The notes below the pieces were generated by a model that saw only the letters and a list, made by a program, of their open reading frames with translations, was not told where the DNA came from and ran no database searches. A stretch of 64,000 nt of DNA from Brotaphodocola sp003480315 (lineage in GTDB: Bacteria; Bacillota; Clostridia; Lachnospirales; Lachnospiraceae), in NCBI RefSeq assembly GCF_964246085.1, contig NZ_CAXTPD010000010.1. One strand, 5' to 3'. Position 1 is the stretch's first letter. Each line of letters starts with the position of its first letter. The position numbers were made by a program, and so were the translations under genes. Shown piece by piece: positions 1-8,813 of the stretch.

Positions 1-76
1 ACTCGGCGCAAAGGTAGATGGTTGCTGAAGCAACCGCGCCTCGGCGCGAGAATGTGCCAAGGCACATTCTTTTTCG
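1..76 (+). terminator. Three adjacent hairpins, the last a rho-independent terminator
   Basis: Three perfect inverted repeats lie back to back: 20-25 with 30-35 around a TGAA loop, 35-40 with 43-48, and 49-58 with 61-70. The last is followed by a T run (70-74) on the plus strand, so it should end a plus-strand transcript arriving from left of the window. In many Firmicutes rpoB-rpoC lies upstream of rpsL, so rpoC is a plausible source, but this is inference. On the minus strand the same hairpin has no T run, so it is a poorer terminator for the minus gene ending at 79. Confidence 0.55.
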
Positions 77-78
77 TG

Positions 79-438
79 TCAGCTTAAAATTCCGCCTATC
101 ATGCCGCCGGCCGCGCAGCAGGCCAGAACCGGGAGCATTCTGGTAAGCTCCGGCATCTGACCGTGGCGCAGCAGGACAGACGCGGCAAGGAGGGCCAGAA
201 AATAAAGCATTCCGGTAAGCAGCCCCCAGAAAAATCTCCGTGTACGCAGCGCCTTGCCGCAGAGCAGGCCGCCTGCGAGGCAGGAGATGACATAGAGGGC
301 GTAGACGGCGGGAGTGATCTGGGATTCCTTCAGCTTCAGTCGGTACAGGACGAGGGTCAGGATGAATAAAAGCAGGGCAGATAAGAGATAAGAGGCAAGC
401 AGGGAAATTAAAACGGCTTTCGGGCGGGACGGAAGCAT
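79..438 (-). CDS. TIGR04086-like small membrane protein
   Basis: This 119-residue protein is almost entirely hydrophobic. About four membrane segments can be drawn (roughly residues 8-32, 40-60, 68-88 and 99-118), separated by short Arg/Lys loops such as LRTRRF. Length and pattern match the small four-helix family annotated TIGR04086 (YrzE-like) in Clostridia, whose function is unknown. The ATG at 438 is preceded by a good ribosome site, seen as CTCCTCC on the plus strand. It is divergent from the str operon and separated from rpsL by 245 nt, so it is probably a monocistronic gene unrelated to translation. Confidence 0.6.
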   Translation of the reverse strand: MLPSRPKAVLISLLASYLLSALLLFILTLVLYRLKLKESQITPAVYALYVISCLAGGLLCGKALRTRRFFWGLLTGMLYFLALLAASVLLRHGQMPELTRMLPVLACCAAGGMIGGILS

Positions 439-560
439 AAAACTCCTCCTTTTCGGGAATACTCTGATTGCTTCATTTTATTCCGGGCTGTCCTCAGATA
501 TACGCAATATAAAATGGCTTAAATACTAAGAAAATCAGGCGGAAAATTACAAAAATATTC

Positions 561-589
561 TTGACATGCCATCATCAAACGGATATAAT
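561..589 (+). promoter_or_regulatory. Sigma-A promoter of the str operon
   Basis: A perfect TTGACA (561-566) and a perfect TATAAT (584-589) are separated by exactly 17 nt, about 95 nt upstream of the rpsL start. This consensus promoter suits a highly expressed ribosomal operon. Confidence 0.9.
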
Positions 590-683
590 GATATGGCGTG
601 CGAAAATCGCAGGATTTTTTGATGCGCAAAAAGCTGAAAAGAATTACAGCAACCAACAGACAATATCACAGGAGGTGAAAGGA

Positions 684-1109
684 ATGCCAACATTCAACCA
701 GTTAGTGAGAAAGGGAAGACAGACCGCAGAAAAGAAGTCTACCGCACCGGCTCTGCAGAGAGGATACAACTCCTTACAGAAGCGTGCAACCAGCACTTCT
801 TCTCCGCAGAAGAGAGGTGTCTGCACCGCAGTTAAGACTGCAACCCCGAAGAAGCCGAACTCTGCACTTCGTAAAATCGCCAGAGTACGTCTTTCTAACG
901 GTATCGAGGTAACCAGCTACATCCCGGGCGAGGGACACAATTTACAGGAGCACAGCGTAGTATTAATTCGTGGTGGTCGTGTTAAGGACCTTCCGGGTAC
1001 CAGATACCACATCATCAGAGGTACTCTTGATACCGCAGGCGTAGCCAACAGAAAGCAGGCTCGTTCTAAGTACGGCGCTAAGAGACCGAAAGACGCTAAG
1101 AAGAAATAA
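684..1109 (+). CDS. rpsL: 30S ribosomal protein S12
   Basis: The 141-residue protein is ribosomal S12, part of the decoding centre of the small subunit. It starts at the ATG at 684, which follows a strong AGGAGGTGA site; upstream in-frame codons are not S12-like. The PKKPNSALRK loop (lysines 56-57) and the GHNLQEHS and GGRVKDLPG segments are intact, and the streptomycin-resistance positions look wild type. It is longer than the 124-residue E. coli protein because of the N-terminal insertion typical of Firmicutes. It is the first gene of the str operon and lies directly downstream of a consensus promoter. Confidence 0.98.
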   Translation: MPTFNQLVRKGRQTAEKKSTAPALQRGYNSLQKRATSTSSPQKRGVCTAVKTATPKKPNSALRKIARVRLSNGIEVTSYIPGEGHNLQEHSVVLIRGGRVKDLPGTRYHIIRGTLDTAGVANRKQARSKYGAKRPKDAKKK

Positions 1110-1276
1110 TAAGTAACAGCTTACACTAGTAGTACCACTAACGTAAGTAAAAGTAGTTAGTGCCGGGATGATATTGCCTGTGGTTGCAGGAATAGATAGA
1201 ACCGTGCGCGAACACATTTTTATGGAAACATGTGAGTACCTATGAATTAATTTCTATAATTAAGGAGGGAAGTAAC
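1110..1276 (+). promoter_or_regulatory. Structured rpsL-rpsG intercistronic spacer
   Basis: The spacer is 167 nt, unusually long inside a ribosomal operon. It contains an inverted repeat, CACTAAC (1136-1142) with GTTAGTG (1156-1162), and ends in the rpsG ribosome site (AAGGAGG, 1262-1268). In E. coli S7 represses its own operon by binding the rpsL-rpsG spacer. A similar role here is inferred from position only; no sequence match to the E. coli site was established. Confidence 0.3.
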
Positions 1277-1747
1277 GTGCCACGTAAAGGACATATTCAG
1301 AAAAGAGATGTATTAGCAGATCCTTTATACAACAACAAGGTTGTAACCAAGCTGATCAACAATATCATGCTTGATGGTAAGAAGGGTGTTGCACAGAAAA
1401 TCGTATACGGTGCATTTAACCGTGTAGAAGAGAAGAGCGGCAAGCCGGCTCTGGAAGTCTTCGAAGAGGCTATGAACAACATCATGCCTGTTCTGGAGGT
1501 TAAGGCAAAACGTATCGGTGGTGCTACCTATCAGGTGCCGATCGAGGTTAAGCCGGAGAGACGTCAGACTCTTGCACTTCGCTGGATCACCATGTTCTCC
1601 CGTAAGAGAGGCGAGAAGACCCAGGAAGAGAGACTGGCAAACGAGATTATGGACGCAGCAAACAACACTGGTGCATCTGTAAAACGTAAAGAAGACATGC
1701 ATAAGATGGCAGAGGCTAACAAGGCCTTCTCCCACTTCAGATTCTAA
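1277..1747 (+). CDS. rpsG: 30S ribosomal protein S7
   Basis: This encodes the standard 156-residue S7, which nucleates assembly of the 30S head and contacts the E site. The GTG at 1277 is chosen because it follows AAGGAGG at the right distance and gives the family N-terminus PRKGHIQKRDV. An in-frame ATG at 1232 would add residues foreign to S7 and has no comparable site. The gene is followed after 15 nt by fusA, and the two share the str transcript. Confidence 0.97.
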   Translation: MPRKGHIQKRDVLADPLYNNKVVTKLINNIMLDGKKGVAQKIVYGAFNRVEEKSGKPALEVFEEAMNNIMPVLEVKAKRIGGATYQVPIEVKPERRQTLALRWITMFSRKRGEKTQEERLANEIMDAANNTGASVKRKEDMHKMAEANKAFSHFRF

Positions 1748-1762
1748 TAGGAGGAAAAAGCT

Positions 1763-3883
1763 TTGGCTGGAAGAGAATATCCGTTGGAGAGAACCAGAAA
1801 TATTGGTATCATGGCTCACATCGATGCTGGTAAGACCACTTTGACTGAGCGTATCCTGTATTACACTGGTGTAAACTACAAAATCGGTGATACTCACGAA
1901 GGTACTGCTACCATGGACTGGATGGAGCAGGAGCAGGAGCGTGGTATTACCATTACTTCAGCAGCTACTACCTGTCACTGGACCATTCATGGCCAGGACA
2001 ACCGTCCGATCAAAGGACAGCCGGAGTATCGTATCAACATCATCGATACCCCAGGTCACGTAGACTTCACTGTTGAGGTAGAGCGTTCCCTTCGTGTACT
2101 GGACGGCGCTGTAGGCGTGTTCTGTGCAAAGGGTGGTGTAGAGCCGCAGTCCGAGAACGTATGGCGTCAGGCTGATACCTACAACGTACCGCGTATGGCA
2201 TTCATCAACAAGATGGATATCCTGGGCGCTAACTTCTACGGCGCAGTAGAGCAGATCCGTACCAGACTTGGTAAGAACGCTATCTGCTTACAGCTGCCGA
2301 TCGGTAAAGAGGACGAGTTCAAAGGTCTTGTCGACCTGTTCGAGATGCAGGCTTACATCTACAACGATGATAAGGGCGACGACGTTACTGTTTGCGAAAT
2401 CCCGGATGATATGAAGGATGATGCAGAGTTATATCACACCGAGCTGGTAGAGAAGATTTGCGAGCTGGATGATGATCTGATGATGCAGTATCTGGAAGGC
2501 GAAGAGCCATCTATCGAGGAACTGAAGAAAGTATTAAGAAAAGCTACCTGTGAGTGTACTGCTGTTCCGGTATGCTGCGGTAGTGCATACAGAAACAAAG
2601 GTGTTCAGAGACTTCTGAACGCAGTTATCGAGTTCATGCCGGCTCCGACCGATATCCCGTCTATCAAGGGTACCGATATGGATGGCAATGAAGTATTCCG
2701 TCACTCTTCTGATGAAGAGCCGTTCGCAGCTCTGGCATTTAAGATCATGACTGACCCGTTCGTAGGTAAGCTGGCATTCTTCCGTGTGTACTCCGGTACC
2801 ATGAATTCCGGTTCCTACGTTCTGAACGCTACCAAGGGCAAGAAAGAGCGTGTTGGCCGTATCCTTCAGATGCATGCTAACAAGAGACAGGAAATTGACA
2901 AAGTTTACTCCGGCGATATCGCTGCAGCAGTAGGCTTTAAGATTACCGGTACCGGTGATACCATCTGTGATGAGAATCATCCGGTTATCCTGGAGTCCAT
3001 GGAGTTCCCGGAGCCGGTTATCGATATCGCTATCGAGCCGAAGACCAAAGCTGGTCAGGGCAAGATGAGTGAGGCACTTGCGAAACTTGCAGAGGAGGAT
3101 CCGACCTTCCGTGCATCCACCAACCAGGAGACTGGCCAGACCATCATCTCCGGTATGGGTGAGTTACATCTGGAGATCATCGTAGACCGTCTTCTGAGAG
3201 AGTTCAACGTTGAAGCTAACGTTGGTGCTCCGCAGGTTGCTTACAAAGAGACCTTCACCAAGGCCGTAGACGTAGACAGCAAATATGCGAAGCAGTCTGG
3301 TGGTCGTGGTCAGTACGGTCACTGTAAAGTTCACTTCGAGCCGATGGATGCGAACGCAGAAGAAACCTTCAAGTTCGAGTCTACCGTTGTCGGCGGTGCT
3401 ATCCCGAAAGAGTACATCCCGGCAGTTGGCGCTGGTATCGAAGAGGCTGCTAAGTCCGGTATCCTTGCTGGATTCCCGGTACTCGGCGTAAAAGCTACTG
3501 TATACGATGGTTCTTACCATGAGGTCGACTCTAACGAGATGGCATTCAAGATCGCCGGTTCCATGGCGTTCAAGGAGGCTATGCAGAAGGCAGGCGCTAT
3601 CCTGCTTGAGCCGATCATGAAGGTTGAGGTTACCATGCCAGAGGAGTACATGGGTGATGTTATCGGTGATATCAACTCCCGTCGTGGCCGTATCGAGGGT
3701 ATGGATGACTTAGGCGGCGGTAAGATCGTAAAAGCATACGTTCCGCTTTCTGAGATGTTCGGTTACTCTACCGACCTTCGTTCCAAGACTCAGGGACGTG
3801 GTAACTACTCCATGTTCTTCGAGAAGTACGAGCCGGTTCCGAAGTCCGTACAGGAGAAGGTTATCAACGAGCATAAGAAATAA
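1763..3883 (+). CDS. fusA: Elongation factor G
   Basis: This 706-residue GTPase drives ribosomal translocation and, with RRF, ribosome recycling. The start is TTG at 1763, directly after AGGAGG, giving the N-terminus AGREYPLERTRNIGIMAHID. The G1 loop AHIDAGKTT, the DTPGHVDF box and NKMD are all present, followed by the domain II-V sequence to the end. It is the third gene of the str operon. A hairpin at 3911-3943 and a new promoter follow, so tuf is not simply co-transcribed. Confidence 0.98.
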   Translation: MAGREYPLERTRNIGIMAHIDAGKTTLTERILYYTGVNYKIGDTHEGTATMDWMEQEQERGITITSAATTCHWTIHGQDNRPIKGQPEYRINIIDTPGHVDFTVEVERSLRVLDGAVGVFCAKGGVEPQSENVWRQADTYNVPRMAFINKMDILGANFYGAVEQIRTRLGKNAICLQLPIGKEDEFKGLVDLFEMQAYIYNDDKGDDVTVCEIPDDMKDDAELYHTELVEKICELDDDLMMQYLEGEEPSIEELKKVLRKATCECTAVPVCCGSAYRNKGVQRLLNAVIEFMPAPTDIPSIKGTDMDGNEVFRHSSDEEPFAALAFKIMTDPFVGKLAFFRVYSGTMNSGSYVLNATKGKKERVGRILQMHANKRQEIDKVYSGDIAAAVGFKITGTGDTICDENHPVILESMEFPEPVIDIAIEPKTKAGQGKMSEALAKLAEEDPTFRASTNQETGQTIISGMGELHLEIIVDRLLREFNVEANVGAPQVAYKETFTKAVDVDSKYAKQSGGRGQYGHCKVHFEPMDANAEETFKFESTVVGGAIPKEYIPAVGAGIEEAAKSGILAGFPVLGVKATVYDGSYHEVDSNEMAFKIAGSMAFKEAMQKAGAILLEPIMKVEVTMPEEYMGDVIGDINSRRGRIEGMDDLGGGKIVKAYVPLSEMFGYSTDLRSKTQGRGNYSMFFEKYEPVPKSVQEKVINEHKK

Positions 3884-3910
3884 AGTAATCTAATTTCCGA
3901 AGCAGAAGCT

Positions 3911-3943
3911 CCGCGGTTGTTTTTATCAGAAAACATGCCGCGG
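3911..3943 (+). other. GC-clamped hairpin in the fusA-tuf gap
   Basis: CCGCGG at 3911-3916 pairs with CCGCGG at 3938-3943, and an inner TGTTTT/AAAACA stem extends the helix. No T run follows directly, so it may stabilise the upstream mRNA or act as a weak terminator ahead of the tuf promoter. Confidence 0.35.
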
Positions 3944-3970
3944 GGCGGCTGGCCGGAGTAGAGAAAAGGC

Positions 3971-3999
3971 TTGAAAATATTGCGTAAATAGCATATAAT
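3971..3999 (+). promoter_or_regulatory. Sigma-A promoter of tuf
   Basis: TTGAAA (3971-3976) and TATAAT (3994-3999) are separated by 17 nt and lie about 68 nt before the tuf start. It gives tuf an independent transcript in addition to any read-through from fusA. Confidence 0.85.
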
Positions 4000-4066
4000 A
4001 AAGAACAGCCTAACCATATAATCAATCGCCCGTACTAGGCGGGCAAATCAAGGAGGACGTTATAAA

Positions 4067-5260
4067 ATGGCAAAAGCAAAGTTTGAAAGAACCAAACCGC
4101 ATTGTAACATTGGTACCATCGGCCACGTTGACCATGGTAAAACCACTCTGACCGCAGCAATCACCAAAGTTCTGGCTGAGAGAGTTGCTGGTAACACCGC
4201 TACCGATTTCGAGAACATCGATAAGGCTCCGGAGGAGAGAGAGCGTGGTATCACCATTTCTACCGCACACGTTGAGTATGAGACTGAGCACAGACACTAT
4301 GCACACGTTGACTGCCCAGGACATGCTGACTACGTTAAGAACATGATCACCGGTGCAGCTCAGATGGATGGCGCTATCCTTGTAGTAGCAGCAACCGATG
4401 GTGTTATGGCTCAGACCAGAGAGCACATCCTGCTTTCCCGTCAGGTAGGCGTACCGTACATCGTTGTATTCATGAACAAATGTGATATGGTTGACGATCC
4501 GGAGCTGCTTGAGTTAGTAGACATGGAGATCCGTGAGCTGCTGAACGAGTACGAGTTCCCGGGCGATGACACCCCGATCATTCAGGGTTCCGCTCTGAAG
4601 GCTCTTGAGGATCCGCACGGTGAGTGGGGCGACAAGATCATGGAGCTTATGGACGCAGTTGACAGCTGGATCCCGGATCCGCAGCGTGAGACTGATAAGC
4701 CGTTCCTGATGCCTGTAGAGGATGTATTCACCATTACCGGTCGTGGTACCGTTGCTACCGGCCGTGTAGAGCGTGGTGTTCTTCATCTGAACGATGAGGT
4801 TGAGATCGTTGGTATCCACGAGGAGACCAAGAAGACCGTTGTTACCGGTATCGAGATGTTCCGTAAGTTACTGGATGAGGCTCAGGCTGGTGATAACATC
4901 GGTGCTCTGCTTCGTGGTATCCAGAGAACTGAGATCGAGCGTGGACAGGTTCTGTGTAAGCCGGCATCCGTAAAGTGCCACAACAAGTTTACCGCACAGG
5001 TTTACGTTCTGACCAAAGACGAGGGTGGTCGTCATACCCCGTTCTTCAACAACTATCGTCCGCAGTTCTACTTCAGAACAACTGACGTAACCGGCGTTTG
5101 CGAGCTCCCGGAAGGTACCGAGATGTGCATGCCTGGTGATAACGTAGAGATGACCGTTGAGCTGATCCATCCGGTAGCTATGGAGCAGGGTCTTCGTTTC
5201 GCTATCCGTGAGGGTGGTAGAACCGTAGGTTCAGGCCGTGTTGTTTCTATCGTTGAGTAA
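4067..5260 (+). CDS. tuf: Elongation factor Tu
   Basis: This 397-residue translational GTPase carries aminoacyl-tRNA to the ribosome. The G1 loop GHVDHGKT, the RGITISTAHVEY switch region, DCPGHADY and NKCD are complete, as are domains II and III. The ATG at 4067 follows AAGGAGG. It has its own promoter and ends in a strong terminator at 5339-5368. Confidence 0.98.
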   Translation: MAKAKFERTKPHCNIGTIGHVDHGKTTLTAAITKVLAERVAGNTATDFENIDKAPEERERGITISTAHVEYETEHRHYAHVDCPGHADYVKNMITGAAQMDGAILVVAATDGVMAQTREHILLSRQVGVPYIVVFMNKCDMVDDPELLELVDMEIRELLNEYEFPGDDTPIIQGSALKALEDPHGEWGDKIMELMDAVDSWIPDPQRETDKPFLMPVEDVFTITGRGTVATGRVERGVLHLNDEVEIVGIHEETKKTVVTGIEMFRKLLDEAQAGDNIGALLRGIQRTEIERGQVLCKPASVKCHNKFTAQVYVLTKDEGGRHTPFFNNYRPQFYFRTTDVTGVCELPEGTEMCMPGDNVEMTVELIHPVAMEQGLRFAIREGGRTVGSGRVVSIVE

Positions 5261-5338
5261 TCACTGATCAGAAATTAATCGAAATTTTTATATAATGTAG
5301 ATGCGCCTGGTGCGCCTACTGTGTCCAAACGTAAGATG

Positions 5339-5368
5339 ACCCGTGGAGATTTTCTCCACGGGTTTTTC
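5339..5368 (+). terminator. Rho-independent terminator after tuf
   Basis: A GC-rich stem (5340-5348 with 5354-5362) with a tiny loop is followed by a T run, 78 nt after the tuf stop. Confidence 0.9.
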
Positions 5369-5424
5369 TGTTGTGTGGATTTTTGGAATTTCACACAAAG
5401 TTCAAACTAAAGTGCTGGCAGATA

Positions 5425-5433
5425 TGCTATAAT
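5425..5433 (+). promoter_or_regulatory. Extended -10 promoter of the subtilase gene
   Basis: TGC directly precedes a perfect TATAAT (5428-5433). No good -35 is seen at 17 nt, as is usual for extended -10 promoters. It lies about 60 nt before the subtilase start. Confidence 0.6.
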
Positions 5434-5495
5434 GTAGCGAGTGCAAGAGAACCGAAAGCGTGCTCGCACGGTTGCGGCGAACGGAGGAATTGATT

Positions 5496-7007
5496 ATGAA
5501 AATGAAATGGAAACAGCAGGCGGTTACTGCTCTGATGGCGTTGTTCTGCGGAGCAGGTCTTCACATTGCCGCATCGGCAATGCCTGGTGCCCGTTATACC
5601 TTCCATGCGGATGTATATGGGCCGGGGGTGATAAACCTTTCTGCTTCAGACAGCTATTCCAGATACCAGTGGGGACTGAAAAATGATGCGGAGCTGCAGT
5701 ACAGTGAGATCACAAACCGCTTCCGCGACAGTAATCCGAAGCTGGCAAACTACATTGATCTGGCAAATTATTTTGGCATGCCAGCTCCGGTAGCCGGACC
5801 GGATGCTTACCGTATTAAGGAGACACGGGCGCGAAGAGGTGTAGATATTAACATCCTGCCAGCGTGGAACCTTTACGACTCCAGCACGGAGGAACACCGC
5901 CACGTGGTCGTTGCAGTGATTGATACCGGAATTGATATCAGTCATCCGGATCTGAAAAATGCAATCTGGACCAACGAAGACGAGATTCCGGGAGATGGCA
6001 TTGACAATGACGGGAACGGTTATATAGATGATGTTCACGGCTGGAATTTTTTTGATGGAAACAATGAACTCTGCAAGGGCAGAGAGGATGACCATGGCAC
6101 CCATGCGGCAGGCACCATCGCTGCGGCCCGCGGAAATGGCGGTATTGCAGGTATCACGGACAACAACTATGTCAAGATCATGGTGCTGAAGGCACTTGGA
6201 ACCCGGTACGGTGTGGGAGAAGAAAAGGCTATCATCGAGGCCATCCGCTATGCGGAAGCCAATGGAGCCTCCATCTGCAATCTCAGCTTTGGCACCACGG
6301 AGTATTATCCGGAGCTGGAGAAGGTGATGCGGGATTCCAAAATGCTGTTTGTGGTATCGGCCGGAAACGGAAATGCAAAAGGAATCGGGGAGGATACGGA
6401 TCAGAAACCGGATTATCCATCATCCTTCGACCTGGATAATGTGATTTCGGCAGCGAACCTGATGTTTGACGGAAATCTGGCAGAAAGCTCCAATTATGGG
6501 GCAAAGAGTGTGGATATCGCAGCACCGGGTACTTATATCGTCAGCACCATCGCAGATAGCGGATACGGCTTCATGACCGGCACCTCCATGTCGGCCCCCA
6601 TGGTGACCGGTGCGGCGGCAATGCTGTATTCCTATCGCACGGATCTGCAGCTTTCCGATATTCGGAAGGTTCTTCTGGAAACAGCAAGGAAACTTCCGAC
6701 CCTGAATGGAAAGCTCAGCAGCAACGGCATGCTGGATCTGTACGCAGCGCTGAACTATGGAAGAACGACAGCGGACAGCGCGCAGACAGAGCAGACTGCA
6801 GCAGATGGACAGAATGCACAAGACAGGCAGAATACAGAGCAGACTGCGGCAGGTGGTCAGAATGTGGAAGACGGGCAGGATGCAGAGCAGACTGCGGCAG
6901 GTGACCAGGATGCAGAACAGGATCCGGAGGCCGGACAGGGCACAGCATCTGCTGCCTCCAAAACAATTACAGCGGGAGGCGGAGAACCGGTCAGCCTGGG
7001 GTGGTAA
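5496..7007 (+). CDS. Secreted subtilisin-like serine protease (S8 family) with repetitive tail
   Basis: The 503-residue product begins at ATG 5496 after an AGGAGG-like site. This start yields a signal peptide: a Lys-rich n-region, a hydrophobic core at about 9-24 and an AASA cleavage region. A propeptide-like stretch (30-120) precedes the S8 domain, with catalytic Asp143 in VIDTGID, His200 in DDHGTH, oxyanion Asn291 in SAGNG and Ser364 in GTSMSAP. An acidic GDGIDNDGNGYIDD segment resembles a calcium site. The C-terminal ~80 residues are low-complexity Gln/Thr/Ala/Asp with three 16-residue repeats. No LPXTG anchor is visible, so it is probably released or held in the wall non-covalently. Substrate unknown. 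Confidence 0.92.
   Translation: MKMKWKQQAVTALMALFCGAGLHIAASAMPGARYTFHADVYGPGVINLSASDSYSRYQWGLKNDAELQYSEITNRFRDSNPKLANYIDLANYFGMPAPVAGPDAYRIKETRARRGVDINILPAWNLYDSSTEEHRHVVVAVIDTGIDISHPDLKNAIWTNEDEIPGDGIDNDGNGYIDDVHGWNFFDGNNELCKGREDDHGTHAAGTIAAARGNGGIAGITDNNYVKIMVLKALGTRYGVGEEKAIIEAIRYAEANGASICNLSFGTTEYYPELEKVMRDSKMLFVVSAGNGNAKGIGEDTDQKPDYPSSFDLDNVISAANLMFDGNLAESSNYGAKSVDIAAPGTYIVSTIADSGYGFMTGTSMSAPMVTGAAAMLYSYRTDLQLSDIRKVLLETARKLPTLNGKLSSNGMLDLYAALNYGRTTADSAQTEQTAADGQNAQDRQNTEQTAAGGQNVEDGQDAEQTAAGDQDAEQDPEAGQGTASAASKTITAGGGEPVSLGW
6789..6932 (+). repeat. 48-bp in-frame tandem repeat, three copies
   Basis: The 11-mer GAGCAGACTGC starts at 6789, 6837 and 6885, exactly 48 bp apart, within diverged 48-bp units. 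Each unit encodes a 16-residue EQTAA-headed block in the tail of the subtilase. The repeat preserves the frame, so copy-number change would alter only tail length. Confidence 0.85.
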
Positions 7008-7060
7008 GCGTGTCAGAAAGTAAGCGCTTATGTCAGAAGAGCATTAGAAAAGTATCAGAA

Positions 7061-7100
7061 AAGCCCATGAAAACAACGAAACAGTTTTCATGGGCTTATT
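7061..7100. terminator. Bidirectional terminator between convergent genes
   Basis: A perfect 14-bp stem (7061-7074 with 7084-7097) around a 9-nt loop lies between the subtilase (plus) and the carboxypeptidase (minus). On the minus strand it is followed by CTTTTCTG, a short T run; on the plus strand by TTATTTG. Confidence 0.8.
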
Positions 7101-7136
7101 TGATTGCGATCTGTGGTAAAACCTGTCAGCTCCGGG

Positions 7137-8612
7137 TTATTTCTTTCTGGTTTTGTTTTTGTTTTTGTATTCAGACAGAAGACGCTCAAACTCTTCTTCG
7201 TCACCAGAGCGCTGAAGTCTCTGTCTGCGGCGTTCGCGGCGCTCGGCAAGTGCCCTGGCTTCTTTCTTTTTCGAATAGATAAGCCAGCTGATCAGACTGA
7301 TCACTGCCAGAACAAGCAGAACGATGAGGATTGTGAACAGAACCCCTGCCAGGGAAAAATTGCTGTGGGCAGGACGGGGGGTGTCTGTGTCAGCACCGGC
7401 TGACGGTTCAGACGGAGTCGAAATATCCGTGGAAGACGGGGCATCTGCAGCAGAATCATCGCTGTCGATGGTGACACCATCTTTCGCCAGCAGATAGGCA
7501 GTTCCCACTACCCGGTCATTGTAGCTGTAGGTGAGCAGCGCTACGGCATTGTCTGGGCTGATCTCCGGCAGGGCACCGAGGGAAATGTCAGCATCCTCAA
7601 AGGAGGCGCCATTTGGCAGCGTAACAACGCTGTCCGGATCGATCATCAGATCAGATGCCCGGAAGGAACCCTTATCAAGGCTGATGGTCTCGTTACCGGT
7701 GACATACCGGCTCTCGTAATCAGCAATGGTATAGTTCCGGAAAGACCGGAAGCCGAATTCCAGAAGTGCCTTTCCGTCTACAAAATACTGTCTTGGCTGA
7801 CCTTTCAGAATAACGGATACCAGACGGCGGTTATCCTTGACGGCGTAGGTGACCAGCGTGTTCCCGGCCTTGATCAGATACCCGGTTTTTCCGGCGATTG
7901 CCTCCGGATAGTAATACGGGCTGCTGGAATCCTCGGTCACGCAGAGCCGGTGCTCTCCGCGGATGGTGAAGCCATCCGGGTTCTGGGTGGTCGGCGCAAT
8001 CTTATGGGTGGTGGCAGAGCTGATCTCTACCAGGGTTTCATTGTCGTAGGCAGCCTGGGCGATCAGGGCCATATCGTAAGCGGAAACATACTGATTATCG
8101 CCGTTTAAGCCGGATGGGTTTTCGAAGTGGCTTTCCTGACATCCAAGCTCCGCCAGCTTTTCATTCATCATGTCCACAAAGGCAGAAATACTGCCTGCCG
8201 TATGCTCGGCCAGAGCATTGGCGGCCTGGTTGCAGGATACCAGCAGCATGGAGTAGAGACAGTCCTCTACGGACAGCTGGTCACCTGCCACAACGCTGAT
8301 TTTATTTCCGCTGTCGGCCTCAACCTGGTTGACAGCCGTTGTAGAAAATGTTACAGTATCATCCAGATTGCAATTTTCCAGGACGATGAGTGCTGTGAGG
8401 ATTTTGGTGATACTGGCCGGCGGGTAGGTCAGGTGGATATTCTGACCATACAGAATGGCACCGGAATCCATATCCATGACAATGCCTGCCTCAGCCATGA
8501 TGCCGGTATCGGAGGGCCAGTCCGGTTTTGCCCAGACTGTCAGAATCAACAACTGGCATGTTAGGACAAAACATACAAATTTTGATATCGTTTGTTTCCA
8601 TTTATTTAGCAA
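7137..8612 (-). CDS. D-alanyl-D-alanine carboxypeptidase (low-molecular-weight PBP, S11 family)
   Basis: This 491-residue membrane-anchored enzyme trims the terminal D-Ala from peptidoglycan pentapeptides. A hydrophobic N-terminal segment (about 10-28) serves export. The three penicilloyl-transferase motifs are SITK (67-70), SCN (126-128) and KTG (242-244). A transmembrane helix near 414-440 and a very basic coiled tail (KKKEARALAERRERRR onward) replace the usual C-terminal amphipathic helix, so membrane anchoring is by a true helix with a cytoplasmic tail. The start is TTG at 8612, eight nt after GGGAGG. It ends against a bidirectional terminator. Confidence 0.93.
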   Translation of the reverse strand: MLNKWKQTISKFVCFVLTCQLLILTVWAKPDWPSDTGIMAEAGIVMDMDSGAILYGQNIHLTYPPASITKILTALIVLENCNLDDTVTFSTTAVNQVEADSGNKISVVAGDQLSVEDCLYSMLLVSCNQAANALAEHTAGSISAFVDMMNEKLAELGCQESHFENPSGLNGDNQYVSAYDMALIAQAAYDNETLVEISSATTHKIAPTTQNPDGFTIRGEHRLCVTEDSSSPYYYPEAIAGKTGYLIKAGNTLVTYAVKDNRRLVSVILKGQPRQYFVDGKALLEFGFRSFRNYTIADYESRYVTGNETISLDKGSFRASDLMIDPDSVVTLPNGASFEDADISLGALPEISPDNAVALLTYSYNDRVVGTAYLLAKDGVTIDSDDSAADAPSSTDISTPSEPSAGADTDTPRPAHSNFSLAGVLFTILIVLLVLAVISLISWLIYSKKKEARALAERRERRRQRLQRSGDEEEFERLLSEYKNKNKTRKK

Positions 8613-8710
8613 TGTGCAAACCTCCCGTGTTCTTTTTCCGTTTGCCGGTTCGAGTGAAAAGCAAGGAACTCTGCGGAAATATCCGTATTTTGGTAAACCG
8701 GACCTGTCTA

Positions 8711-8739
8711 ATCATACCTTATGTAAAATAAATATTCAA
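8711..8739 (-). promoter_or_regulatory. Sigma-A promoter of the carboxypeptidase gene
   Basis: On the minus strand TTGAAT (8734-8739) and TATGAT (8711-8716) are separated by 17 nt, about 98 nt upstream of the TTG start. Confidence 0.65.
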
Positions 8740-8813
8740 CCAAATATTCCATGAAATATTCGTGAAATTGCCACTTCCATTTTCCCTGTATTTGTAGTAT
8801 CATAGTCTCTGCT

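Noticed and set aside
1232..1276. Longer rpsG reading from ATG 1232
   Set aside because: The added residues are not S7-like, and the strong AAGGAGG lies directly before GTG 1277.
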